This document shows positions 24,998-33,422 of a DNA stretch of 64,000 nucleotides, in pieces. This stretch comes from Trebonia kvetii (GTDB lineage: Bacteria > Actinomycetota > Actinomycetes > Streptosporangiales > Streptosporangiaceae): assembly GCF_007827045.1 (NCBI RefSeq), contig NZ_RPFW01000001.1, forward strand, positions 62,001 to 126,000. The letters run 5' to 3'. Numbering within the stretch: position 1 is the first letter of the stretch; each line of letters begins with the position of its first letter. Both the position numbers and the translations under genes were made by a program. The notes beneath the pieces are model-generated. The model had not been told where the DNA came from, ran no database searches, and saw only the letters and a list, made by a program, of their open reading frames with translations.

Positions 24998-25957
24998 TCA
25001 GGGCAGCCGCGGGTGGTGGTCCTTGGCCGCGCGCTTGGTCAGTGCCGTGTGCAGCGCCTCGGCCACCGTGCCTGCGAAGACGAGCTGGAGGCTGCCTCGG
25101 TCGCGGTTCGACACGTGGAACAGGTCTGGCTCGTTGGCCTTGGGCGCGATGAGCAGCTGGGTGTCGCCCTCTTTGGCGGCGTGTGCCTTGCCCTTGAGGT
25201 CGTCGACGGGGAGCAGCGTGCCGTCCGGTGCGACCCCGCCGGTGAGCGCGACGTCGACCCGGACCGGGTGACCGGAGATGAGCGAGGCGCACGCGGCGGC
25301 GAATGCCAGGCCGGCGCTCGCGGTCTCGCCAACGGTGAGGCCCGGCGGGAGTCCGCCGTAAGGCTCGTCGACGTGCAGGTCATTGCGCGTGAACCAGCTG
25401 GGGTCCAGTTCCGGCGCGTACGCGGCGGCGTGCGACCTGATGTAGTCCACCGCCGCGACCGCGTGCTGCCCGAACAGCTTCTCGATCGGGCCCGTCACGG
25501 AGATGCGGCCCTTGCCCTGCTTGGCGAGAACCTCGAGCGGCAGCAGTTCGCCGCCCACCGGCGCCCAGGCGAGGCCGAGCCGCTGATCGTGGCGGTGCGT
25601 CAGGCGGTCGCTCACGCCCACCCAGTGGTCGTGGTTGGCGAGATCGGCCTCGTAGTCGACGGCTACCTTCGAGGTGTCCCTCGGGTCGTACCAGACAGGA
25701 ACGGCGCTGCCCTGGAACTTCAGCGTGTGGATGCGGGTGGTCACGGTCACCTCGAACGGCGGCTCGCCGCGCTCGTCCGGCACGACCCGCAGCCGCATCC
25801 AGCAGTCCATCCAGCCGCTGCCCAGGTCGTTGTCCGGCGCCCACATCGCGCGCATGGAACTGCCCTCGCCGACGGTCTTGATGGACAGAATCTCCGCCGT
25901 CCCGTGACGGCCGTTGCTGCGCAGCTCCTCAAGGAGATGCTTGTGCTTGAAAAGCAT
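24998..25957 (-). CDS. Lon-like S16-family serine protease domain protein
   Basis: 319 residues from ATG 25957 (AAGGGGA upstream). The N-terminal part (HGTAEILSIKTVGEGSSMRA, VPVWYDPRDTSKVAVDY) is a small beta domain of the kind found in DUF3592-like proteins. The C-terminal part (about 205-319) matches the Lon proteolytic domain: catalytic Ser in VGETASAGLAFAAA, and GGVAPDGTLLPVDDLKGKAH with catalytic Lys. There is no AAA+ module or membrane helix, unlike Lon or the PDZ-Lon (VlpA-like) proteins. It could act as an ATP-independent peptidase. It lies downstream of tldE, beyond a 58-bp palindrome. Confidence 0.82.
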   Translation of the reverse strand: MLFKHKHLLEELRSNGRHGTAEILSIKTVGEGSSMRAMWAPDNDLGSGWMDCWMRLRVVPDERGEPPFEVTVTTRIHTLKFQGSAVPVWYDPRDTSKVAVDYEADLANHDHWVGVSDRLTHRHDQRLGLAWAPVGGELLPLEVLAKQGKGRISVTGPIEKLFGQHAVAAVDYIRSHAAAYAPELDPSWFTRNDLHVDEPYGGLPPGLTVGETASAGLAFAAACASLISGHPVRVDVALTGGVAPDGTLLPVDDLKGKAHAAKEGDTQLLIAPKANEPDLFHVSNRDRGSLQLVFAGTVAEALHTALTKRAAKDHHPRLP

Positions 25958-26038
25958 CGGTATGTCCCCTTCGCCCCAGGCCCGCCGCTCACTATGGCAT
26001 AGGCGGCAGTCCCGGTGCGGGGGGTCTTCGTTCGTTAT

Positions 26039-26096
26039 GTGAGTACGGTTAGGCCGGCTCTGGCCGGCGGGCCAGAGCCGGCCCAACAGTACTCAC
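26039..26096. terminator. 58-bp near-perfect palindrome between tldE and the Lon-like gene
   Basis: GTGAGTAC (26039-26046) pairs with GTACTCAC (26089-26096), and GGCCGGCTCTGGCC (26052-26065) with GGCCAGAGCCGGCC (26070-26083). Three of five intervening positions also pair, leaving a 4-nt loop. It lies about 50 bp after the tldE stop and may be an intrinsic, U-tract-free terminator. Its length is also compatible with a mobile palindromic element. Confidence 0.65.
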
Positions 26097-26144
26097 ACGG
26101 CCCTGCCCCGGGGGCTGGGTGGGCTTGCGTGGTTGGGGTGGGGT

Positions 26145-27500
26145 CTAGGGGGCGACGCCTAGGCGGAAGGAGGCGGCACGGGCGGACGGGGCGGAGACGC
26201 AGCCGTTCCACACGTTCATGATCGGCTGGGATCGCACGTCGGAGCCGACCGCTGTGATGCCTGCCAGCACGCCGAGCACCGACTGGGTGAATCGCATGCC
26301 GGCCAGCGGCGCGGCGAGGCGGCCGTCCTCGATCAGGAAGCACGCGTCCCTGGTGACCCCGGTGATCGTGCCGGTTACCCGGTCGACGAGCCTGGTGTAC
26401 CAGAACCGCTGCAGGTACACGCCGCGCTCGACCTGCGCGATGAGCTCCTCCTCCGCGGCGCCGCCCGCCGCCATGACGATGTTGGCGGCCTCCGGCTCGG
26501 GGAGCTGCTCCCTGGCGATGTGCGCGTGCCCGGTCGACGGACGGCCAAGCGCCGCGGCGCTGGCCAGGTCGGTGACCGCCTCGCCGACCAGGCCGCCGCG
26601 GAAGAAGTCCACCCGGCGCTTGGTCACGCCCTCGATGTCGAAGCCGATCGGCAGCCCGACGTCGGCGCCGCCGTCGTCCGCCACGTCGACGAGTGCGGAG
26701 GCAGCTGCCTCTCCGGCCCGCGCGGTGATGCCGATGCCGTCCGCGGCGAGCGCGCCGGAGAACCCGAGCGCGGGCAGGAAGCCAAGGAGCTCGCCCATGG
26801 CCTCGGCGCCGAGCACCACCTCGTAGCTGCCCGCGGGCAGCTCGGCGCGGCCGCGCTGCGCCCGCGCCTGCGCGACGGCGCGCGAGACGGAGCCTGCCAC
26901 GTCGAGGCGGCGGGCCGAGCGGCCCAGGTCGATCCAGTGCGCGGTGCCGTCGTCGATGTTGACGGTCAGAGCACCCGACGCCTCGGTGGCGGTAGTCGTT
27001 CGCCTGATGCCTGTCGTGGTCGCGACGAACTGCTGGGTGACCGCGCGGCCGAACATGCCCGCCGCCTCGCCGCCCGCCTGCGCCGCCTCGGTCATCGCCG
27101 ACTTGGCCAGGGCGGACCGCCGCCCCGCGTCGTAGGCCGCGGTGTCCTCGTGCCAATGGTCGGCATTCTGCGCGTCCTTCTCAGGTCCGGCGAGCTTGAC
27201 CTCGCCCGGCGCCGCGGACAGCCGAGCCCTGACGCGCGCTCCGTCGGCGGCGGCGGCCACCGCGCGGTCAAGTCCTGCCGCGGTGGCGGTGCCGACCCGG
27301 TACGGGTGGCCGTCCACCACGGCGCGCACCAGGTACTGCACCTCGGTGATGTCCTGCGGCTGGTGAATGACCTGGCCGGCGAACCTGGTGTACTCGCCCG
27401 CGCGGGCCAGGACGGCGATCTCGAACTCATCCGCCGCGGTTGAGCGCAGCGCGGCGTCGAGTGCCTCCATGGTCTGGCTGGCGTCGAGGGGTGGCAGCAT
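26145..27500 (-). CDS. tldE: TldE/PmbA-like subunit of a TldD/TldE metalloprotease
   Basis: 451 residues from ATG 27500 (AGGAG upstream). TldE-like features: the N-terminal alpha/beta domain, VTQQFVATTTGIRRTTTAT, ELPAGSYEVVLGAEAMGELL, and the C-terminal VDRVTGTITGVTRDACFLIE and NVWNGCVS. No HExxxH zinc motif, as expected for TldE, which pairs with zinc-bearing TldD. The complex cleaves unfolded or modified peptides (in E. coli, microcin B17 and CcdA). Its start codon overlaps the stop of tldD (TGATG arrangement). Confidence 0.9.
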   Translation of the reverse strand: MLPPLDASQTMEALDAALRSTAADEFEIAVLARAGEYTRFAGQVIHQPQDITEVQYLVRAVVDGHPYRVGTATAAGLDRAVAAAADGARVRARLSAAPGEVKLAGPEKDAQNADHWHEDTAAYDAGRRSALAKSAMTEAAQAGGEAAGMFGRAVTQQFVATTTGIRRTTTATEASGALTVNIDDGTAHWIDLGRSARRLDVAGSVSRAVAQARAQRGRAELPAGSYEVVLGAEAMGELLGFLPALGFSGALAADGIGITARAGEAAASALVDVADDGGADVGLPIGFDIEGVTKRRVDFFRGGLVGEAVTDLASAAALGRPSTGHAHIAREQLPEPEAANIVMAAGGAAEEELIAQVERGVYLQRFWYTRLVDRVTGTITGVTRDACFLIEDGRLAAPLAGMRFTQSVLGVLAGITAVGSDVRSQPIMNVWNGCVSAPSARAASFRLGVAP

Positions 27501-28970
27501 CACGCGACTCCTGTCCTGATTCCGCGGGCGAGCAGCGGCGCCGCCCCGTGACTGAGGAAGCCCCACTGTTTCGGCTCGCCCTTGCCGCAGGGGTAGCCGA
27601 AGGCACGGAACTCCTCGGGCCCGGCGACGGCCTCGACGCTGTTCCAGAACTGGGGCGTGATCCCGCCGTAGCTGAAGTCGCGCAGCAGGCGCCCCTTGCG
27701 GCCGCCGCGCACCTCATAGGCGACCTCGGTGCCGAACTGGAAGTTGAGCCGCCGGTTGTCGATGGACCAGCTCCTGTTGTCCTCGATGTAGTAGCCGTCG
27801 CCGAGCCGGTCGAGCATCTCGTCCAGGCTGCCGGAACCCGGCTCGAGGAAGACGTGGGTGGAGAAGCACACCGGGAGGTACGCCCAGCCGTCGGCACGCG
27901 CCGCGCCGGTGACCTCGAGCCCGGCCCTGGCGGCCGAGTCGCGGTTGGACAGCGTGTGCGTGACGATGCCCTGCTGGATCAGGCCGACCCGGCGGGCAGG
28001 GGTGCCCTCGTCGTCCCAGCCGAAGCTGCCGCGGGTGCCCTCGACCGTCGGGTCGGAGGTGATCGACACCGCGGGCGAGCCGTAGCGCAGCGAGCCGACG
28101 TCGCCCGGCGTGATGAACGAGGTGCCGGCGAAGTTCCGCTCGTCGCCCAGGATCCGGTCCAGTTCGAGAGCGTGTCCGGCGGACTCGTGGATCTGCAGTG
28201 ATATCTGCTGCGCGCCGATCACCAGGTCGTTGACGCCGGAAGGCGCGACGGGCGCGGACAGCAGCTGCACCGCCTCCTCACCGACCCTCGTCGCGTTGCG
28301 CACCAGGTCGAGGCCGAGCACGAACTCCCAGCCCGCGCCGCCGGTGTCGCCGTGGAACGAGTTCGGGTAGCTGCGCCGCTGCACCCCGTCCGGTCCCGCG
28401 GCCATCGCCATCAGGCCGCCGCCCGCCTCGATCAGGTGCTGGTGCTGCAGCGACCCTTCGGTCGAAGCGAAGTGCCGGTGCTGACGCTTGGCGTTGAGCA
28501 CCGCCTGCACGCTGACCACGCCGCGCGGCGGCCGCGGCCGCGATGGTCTCGGCGAGCAGCGCGTCGCGCTCGGCGGTCGGCACCGCGAACGGGTCCCGTC
28601 CCACCTGCGTCTGGTACCGGCCGCTGGCCGGCGGGCGGGGCGGGAGCGCGGCACGGGGGCCGACACCCACGCCCGCCCTCGCGACCGCAATGGCGCGCTC
28701 CGCGACCCGGGCGGGTACCGCGTCGTCGGTCAGCGGCGCGGCGGCGAAGCCCCAGGCGCCGTCGACAAGCGCCCGCACGCCGATGCCGATCGACCCTTCG
28801 AGCCGCTCGTCGGGGCCCCGGCCGAGCTGGTGGTACAGCCGCAGTTCGGCGGCCTCGATCAGGCGCGCGTCGCCGTACTCGACGCGGCCGTCGAGCACGG
28901 ACATCGCCCTGGCGAGCAGCGAGGCCGCGACTGAGTCATCGCTGAGATCACCCCAGTGATGCGCGTTCAT
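27500..28970 (-). pseudogene. tldD: tldD, zinc metallopeptidase subunit, with a single frameshift
   Basis: Homology begins at ATG 28970 (MNAHHWGDLSDD, then VEYGDARLIEAAELRLYHQ). It runs in one frame to DALLAETIAAAAA, then continues in another frame from GVVSVQAVLNAKRQHRHFAS to the stop at 27500. The switch is inside a GC-only tract near 28520-28545 and needs one inserted or deleted base. The zinc motif IHESAGHALELD (HExxxH) is intact in the second frame. Because tldE directly downstream is intact and the rest of tldD is undamaged, an assembly error is at least as likely as true inactivation. A GTCGATTGTCGAC operator is 37-50 bp upstream. Confidence 0.85.
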
Positions 28971-29007
28971 GGTTAACCCTCCAACATCGTGGGAGTGTGC
29001 ACAGATT

Positions 29008-29020
29008 GTCGATTGTCGAC
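29008..29020. promoter_or_regulatory. 13-bp palindromic operator, site 1 (tldD-tldE promoter)
   Basis: GTCGATTGTCGAC (GTCGA-N3-TCGAC) is 37-50 bp before the tldD start. A further GATTGTC lies immediately alongside (29004-29010). The same 13-mer occurs before two other operons of this locus. Likely bound by the GntR regulator at 29651-30313. Confidence 0.75.
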
Positions 29021-29115
29021 CAAACGACGGTGGCCGAGTGCGCGGCCTGCGCGCCTCGGCGCGTGCTTCCCGGCGGCAGGAAGCCGCCGCGACGCCGGGA
29101 CTGCCTGCCCCACCG

Positions 29116-29141
29116 GGTTATTGCGCAAATTCGCAATAACC
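29116..29141 (-). terminator. Stem-loop after the VOC gene, probable terminator
   Basis: GGTTATTGCG (29116-29125) and CGCAATAACC (29132-29141) are perfect inverted repeats with a 6-nt loop, unusually AT-rich for this DNA. It is 40 bp past the VOC stop on the minus strand, between that gene and the tldD promoter. An operator role is possible. Confidence 0.5.
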
Positions 29142-29180
29142 TGTCAGGCCAGCCGCAGGAACACCGTCGGCAGGCAAAAT

Positions 29181-29654
29181 CTAGTGCGCGAAAAGCTGGC
29201 CGAGGTCGGCGAAGGCCTTGAACTCGAGCGGGTTGCCCGCGGGGTCGTAGAAGAACATCGTCCACTGTTCGCCCACCTCGCCCGCGAAGCGGACGTAGGG
29301 CTCGATGACGAAGGCGGTGCCCGCGGCGCGCAGCCGGCCGGCGAGCCGCTGGAAGTCCGGGACCGGCAGCACCAGGCCGAAGTGCGGCACTGGGACGTCG
29401 TGCCCGTCGACCGGGTTGTGCGCGCCTGCCGGCCGCCCGCCGGGGGCGAGATGGGTGACCAGCTGGTGACCGCCGAGGTTCCAGTCGATCCAGTGGTCGG
29501 ACGAGCGGCCGCGCGGCAGGCCGAGCACGTCGCCGTAGAAGGCGGCCGCCGCCGCCAGGTCGTCGACGGGGATGGCCAGGTGGAACGGCGGGCGCACGGC
29601 TGAATCGGTGATGGACGGGGCGGTGACCGTGGCGGTTGCCTGGTCCAGGCTCAT
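29181..29654 (-). CDS. VOC superfamily dioxygenase/isomerase-like protein
   Basis: 157 residues. Module one contains [20 protein letters not shown] with the first metal His. Module two contains [20 protein letters not shown] and ends in [16 protein letters not shown] with the last-strand Glu. The H/H/E spacing suggests a metal-binding glyoxalase- or extradiol-like member. Its start overlaps the GntR stop by 4 bp (ATGA), so it is the last gene of that operon. A role in the catabolic locus is likely; reaction unknown. Confidence 0.87.
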   Translation of the reverse strand: MSLDQATATVTAPSITDSAVRPPFHLAIPVDDLAAAAAFYGDVLGLPRGRSSDHWIDWNLGGHQLVTHLAPGGRPAGAHNPVDGHDVPVPHFGLVLPVPDFQRLAGRLRAAGTAFVIEPYVRFAGEVGEQWTMFFYDPAGNPLEFKAFADLGQLFAH

Positions 29655-30313
29655 GCCGATTTCTCCTCGGAGTCAGCGAATGTCTTCGGGTTGAGGTAGT
29701 GGTCCTTGAGCGCGGCCGCGATCAGCACCCGGTCTCCGGTGGCCACGGCGTCGATGAGCGACTGATGCCTGTCGACGACCTCGGAGAGGTCGCCGCCCTG
29801 GAACTCGATCGAGGACCGCATCAGCGCGCCCATCTGGCCGTCGAGCGAGTGCCACAGCTCGGCGAGCCTGCTACGGCCGCCGGCCTCGACGAGCACGCTG
29901 TGCAGCCGGGTGTCGCACTCGACGGCCTCCGCCATGTCGCCCGCCTCGACCGCCGCCACCATCGCCTCGAACTCGGTGCGCAGCGCGGCGACGAGCGCGT
30001 CGTCGATGACCGCGCGGTCCTCGCACACCGCGCCGGATTCGAGCAGGTAGCGGGCGAAGCAGGCGTCCTCGATCTCGGCGCGCGTCATCCGCGCGACCCA
30101 GCAGCCACGGCGCGGCGAGAACTCGACGAGCCGGTCGTTCTTCAACTCCATCAGCGCGGAGCGGAGCGTGGTCCTGCTGACGCCGAACTCCGCCGCCAGG
30201 CTGGCCTCGATCAGCCGCTCCCCCGCGGCGAGCTCGTTGTTGAGTATCCGCCGCCGCAGCGTGAGCCGCACCACCTCGGGCAGTGAAAGATGCGCGATCA
30301 CGGCGAATCCCAC
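29651..30313 (-). CDS. GntR-family (FCD/FadR-type) transcriptional regulator
   Basis: 220 residues. Winged helix at about 8-75 ([54 protein letters not shown]), followed by an all-helical FCD domain (about 85-215) with the typical acidic/His metal residues ([25 protein letters not shown]). FCD regulators usually sense organic acids. It is the only DNA-binding protein in the 27.5-41.3 kb locus, so it is the best candidate for binding the GTCGATTGTCGAC sites. Start GTG/ATG region at 30313. Confidence 0.9.
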   Translation of the reverse strand: MGFAVIAHLSLPEVVRLTLRRRILNNELAAGERLIEASLAAEFGVSRTTLRSALMELKNDRLVEFSPRRGCWVARMTRAEIEDACFARYLLESGAVCEDRAVIDDALVAALRTEFEAMVAAVEAGDMAEAVECDTRLHSVLVEAGGRSRLAELWHSLDGQMGALMRSSIEFQGGDLSEVVDRHQSLIDAVATGDRVLIAAALKDHYLNPKTFADSEEKSA

Positions 30314-30373
30314 CTTCTATGATCCGAACGACCCATAACACCCTGGCCGCCAATGCTATCGAGCACGGGCCGC

Positions 30374-31270
30374 CTAGCGCTGGCCTGAAATAGCCGCAAG
30401 TGCGGCCTCCTCGCTCAGTCCGCGGTGGCCCTCCGCTTCGGGGATCGCCGCCAGCGCGCCGGCCGGCCCGGTGAGTATCGCGGTGACGCCTGGCCCGTGT
30501 CCGGGCTGTGGGCTGCCGCCGTGCACCACGAGGCCGATGGTCAGCCAGCCGCGCCGGTAGCCCGCGTTGAACCTGGCGTCGATGTCGGTGATCGCCACCA
30601 GGTCGCCGAGCCGCAGGCCCGCCGCGCCGTAGCGGTCCGCGTTGTCCGGGGTGAGCTGCAGGTCGAGGTCCCACAGCGGAGTCGGACGGCCGATGCCGTT
30701 GCCGACGAGCCTGCTCGGGACGACCGCCCTGACCCCGGCGGTCAGCCTGCCGTCCGCGACCTCGACGGGCAGCGCGGCGAGCAGCGCCGGGTCGATGTTG
30801 GCGAGCGTCACGCCGGGCACCGGGTCGGTGGCCCCCTGCCCGCGGCCGCGCACCGCCACCTGGTCCCCGGGGCGCAGCAGGCGCAGCGTGTCCTGCGGGA
30901 AGGTCGCGATGACCCTGCCGCCCTCGCCACGCTTGCCGATCACCACGCCTGCCCGGCCCGCCGCGGCGCCAGTCCTGATCGTGACCGGGTTGCCGATGCA
31001 GGCCTGGGCGACGAGGGCGTAGCCCGCCGCCGGGTCTGGGTGACCCAGGCAGGCGCCAGGCGCGGCGTGGTCGCCCGCGCGGTCCCATACCCCGTCGCCG
31101 AGCCGCAGGCCGAGCACGATGCCGCCGTCGCCGACCGGGACGTAGGGCGCGCCGTCGGCGTCGATCCGGAACGGGTCAGAGCCGACGCTCGCCTGCTCGA
31201 TCACCCCGGCCAGGTTGACGTCGACGAGCGCGAGCGCGCCCTTGCCGTCGGTGCTTGTGCTTGCGGTCAT
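30374..31270 (-). CDS. DUF4438 family protein (paralog A)
   Basis: 298 residues, a DUF4438-type sequence: YVPVGDGGIVLGLRLGDGVW, GCLGHPDPAA-like start of the core, QACIGNPVTIRTGAAAGRAG, VIGKRGEGGRVIATFP, IGRPTPLWDLDLQLTPDNAD and the repeated RLGDLVAITDIDARFNAGYR. Function unestablished; structures of the family exist but without an assigned reaction. No signal peptide or membrane helix. It overlaps its paralog by 4 bp (ATGA), so the two products are probably made together and may form a hetero-oligomer. It is sequence-divergent from paralog B. Confidence 0.82.
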   Translation of the reverse strand: MTASTSTDGKGALALVDVNLAGVIEQASVGSDPFRIDADGAPYVPVGDGGIVLGLRLGDGVWDRAGDHAAPGACLGHPDPAAGYALVAQACIGNPVTIRTGAAAGRAGVVIGKRGEGGRVIATFPQDTLRLLRPGDQVAVRGRGQGATDPVPGVTLANIDPALLAALPVEVADGRLTAGVRAVVPSRLVGNGIGRPTPLWDLDLQLTPDNADRYGAAGLRLGDLVAITDIDARFNAGYRRGWLTIGLVVHGGSPQPGHGPGVTAILTGPAGALAAIPEAEGHRGLSEEAALAAISGQR

Positions 31271-32145
31271 GCGCTGGCTCCCGTTGGCGCGGTGGCGAGC
31301 ACCGCGAGGTTGGCGTCCCTGTCATCGATCAGGTTGAAGGCCTCGGCGGGCCCGCTCAGCAGCGTGGACGGCCCAGGACCGTGCCCGAACAGCCTGCCGC
31401 TGCCGGTGGAGATCACCCCGATGGTGACCCAGCCCTCCCGGTAGCCGCGGCCGAAACGGTGGTCCTGGCCGTCGAGCGCGACGATGTCGCCGATCCGCAG
31501 GCCGTGCAGGCCGAGCGACAGGTCGTCGCCGCCCACCTCGTAGGCACCCATCAGGTCGGTGTTGGCGTACTCCGAGGCCATGCCCGAGCCCGCGCCGATC
31601 GCCTCGGCGGGCACCCGCGCGGCGACGTGCACGTCCAGCCTGCCGCCGGCACCGGTGCCGCCCGCCAGGGCGTTGAGGAGCCGGGGCGAGACGTTCTTCA
31701 CCCGGATGCCCGGATGGTCGTCGAGCACCAGGCCCTGCCCGACCGCGAACACCGTGACCTGGTCGCCGGTCGTCACCGCGCTCAGGGCCTGCTCCGGCAG
31801 GTCGCACAGCACGTAGGCGTGCTGGCCGATCACGAAGCCCTCGGCGCCGGCGGCGGGACCGGAGGTGACGAGGACCGTGTTGCCGACGCAGGACAGGTAC
31901 TGCAGCGCGAAGTTGGCGGCCGTGTCCCGGTGCCTGACCGACAGGCCAGGCTCCAGATGGTCGGCGGCGTATCCGGTCGCCGGGTCGCCGCAGTGCACGC
32001 CGAGCGTAACGCCGCCCATGCCGGGAAGCAGGAAGGCGTCGCCGTCCGGGTCGACGCGGAAACCGTGCCGGTCACCGAGCGGGGGCCACACCTCGCCGGC
32101 GAGCACCTGGGTGACGAGCCGCGCGGCATTGCTTGACACGCGCAC
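31267..32145 (-). CDS. DUF4438 family protein (paralog B)
   Basis: 292 residues with the same architecture as paralog A: FLLPGMGGVTLGVHCGDPAT, NFALQYLSCVGNTVLVTSGP, FVIGQHAYVLCDLPEQALS, ASEYANTDLMGAYEVGGDD, LRIGDIVALDGQDHRFGRGY and EGWVTIGVISTG. It retains cysteines (HCGDP, LSCVGN, VLCDLP) that A largely lacks, so the two are not equivalent. Starts 2 nt after the Gfo/Idh stop. Part of the operon of unknown catabolic purpose. Confidence 0.82.
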   Translation of the reverse strand: MRVSSNAARLVTQVLAGEVWPPLGDRHGFRVDPDGDAFLLPGMGGVTLGVHCGDPATGYAADHLEPGLSVRHRDTAANFALQYLSCVGNTVLVTSGPAAGAEGFVIGQHAYVLCDLPEQALSAVTTGDQVTVFAVGQGLVLDDHPGIRVKNVSPRLLNALAGGTGAGGRLDVHVAARVPAEAIGAGSGMASEYANTDLMGAYEVGGDDLSLGLHGLRIGDIVALDGQDHRFGRGYREGWVTIGVISTGSGRLFGHGPGPSTLLSGPAEAFNLIDDRDANLAVLATAPTGASA

Positions 32146-32147
32146 GG

Positions 32148-33281
32148 TCAGGCGCCCTCTACCTCGTCGAACGCCACCCAGCGCCGCTCACGCGCGGAGC
32201 GCTCGAAGGCATTGATGGTCCGCTGCACGAGCGCGCCCTGGGCGAAGTCGCCCTGGTTCTCACTGCCGCCAGCGAGGATCTCGTCGGCGAAGTTCTTCAC
32301 CAGGTTCGAGTAGAACAGCAGCGGCCACGGCTCCAGGCTCGTACCGCCCTCGGGGAAGTACTGCTGCGGGATCTCCCGCTCGACGAACTCGACTGAGCCC
32401 TTGGTCGCAGTCTTGATCGTCTGGCAGACGCCGAACTCCTCGACGAGGCGGACGATCAGCGCGCCCTCCGAGCCGTAGAACCGCGCCTCGATGCCCGGGT
32501 AGTTGCCGACGGTCACGTAGGAAGACTGGATCGAGGCCATCACCGGGGAGTCGAACTCGCACATCCACATGTCGCCGTCGTCGATGTTCATCCGCTCCAT
32601 CGTGCCGGTGGAGCGGAGCATCCGGACCGGGACGAAGTTGCGCATCGTGCCGACCACGTTGGTCATCGGCCGGCCGACCCACCAGTGCATGATGTCGATG
32701 ATCGGCGCGCCGTAGCCCTCGATCGAGGAGACCGCGATCTCCTTCTCCTCCCCGGGCTCGGCACCCTCTGCCTGGCGCAGCGGGGTGCTCGGGTCGATCC
32801 ACTGGCTGTTCTGCTCGTAGCCGTTGAAGATGTACGGCTCGCCGACGAAGCCCGCGTCGATCAGGTCCTTGGCGTACATGACCGCCGGCGCGTACCGGAA
32901 GGTGAAGCCGAGCTTGGTCTTGAGGCCCTTGGACGCGGCGAGCTGCGCGGCGGCCGCGGTCTGCCGCGCGTCGCGGTGCACCGGCTTCTCGCACAGCACG
33001 TGCTTGCCGGCCTCCAGCGAGTCCCACGAGACCTGGAAGTGCGCCTCGTTGCCGGTGGCCACGTCGATCACGTCGATTGTCGGGTCGTCGAGGAGCTCGC
33101 GGTAGTCGGTGACCACCCGCTCCACGCCAAACTCCTTGGCGACAGACGCGGCCGCCTCCGCGTTGGTGTCGACGATCGCGGCCACCTCGACCCGCGAGTC
33201 GCGTTGCCAGCCAGGCACGTGAGCCCGCTCGGCCCAGCGGCCCGCTCCGACGACGGCGACCCGAAGCTCTTTGCTGCTCAT
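32148..33281 (-). CDS. Gfo/Idh/MocA family NAD(P)-dependent oxidoreductase
   Basis: 377 residues. N-terminal Rossmann fold with VAVVGAGRWAERAHVPGW, and the hallmark HVLCEKPVHRDARQT (EKP) motif with its Lys near residue 97. The C-terminal alpha/beta domain follows from LGFTFRYAPAVM. The GxGxxx cofactor loop is intact. Family members act on sugars, inositols and related ring alcohols. Here it precedes the DUF4438 pair with almost no spacing, suggesting substrate linkage. Probably in the transcript from the ABC importer genes 141 bp upstream. Confidence 0.92.
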   Translation of the reverse strand: MSSKELRVAVVGAGRWAERAHVPGWQRDSRVEVAAIVDTNAEAAASVAKEFGVERVVTDYRELLDDPTIDVIDVATGNEAHFQVSWDSLEAGKHVLCEKPVHRDARQTAAAAQLAASKGLKTKLGFTFRYAPAVMYAKDLIDAGFVGEPYIFNGYEQNSQWIDPSTPLRQAEGAEPGEEKEIAVSSIEGYGAPIIDIMHWWVGRPMTNVVGTMRNFVPVRMLRSTGTMERMNIDDGDMWMCEFDSPVMASIQSSYVTVGNYPGIEARFYGSEGALIVRLVEEFGVCQTIKTATKGSVEFVEREIPQQYFPEGGTSLEPWPLLFYSNLVKNFADEILAGGSENQGDFAQGALVQRTINAFERSARERRWVAFDEVEGA

Positions 33282-33422
33282 ACTGGTGGATTCATCCTCT
33301 CGTGGTGGCGGCAGATCATCCGGCCGCCGGTATTACTGCACGTCCCCCCGGCGGGCCCCGTGTGGTTGGGTACAGCGCGGGCGCCAGGGCGTACTGTCAG
33401 GCAGGAAACGGGGTTCGGTTGG

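Noticed and set aside
33070..33083. TCGATTGTCG, a partial match to the 13-bp operator
   Set aside because: It lies inside the Gfo/Idh coding region, lacks the last bases of the palindrome and is not in promoter position.
33314..33340. Possible third copy of the 48-bp hairpin (CAGATCATCCGG facing CCGGTATTACTG)
   Set aside because: Several unpaired positions and poor alignment to the two good copies; too weak to count.
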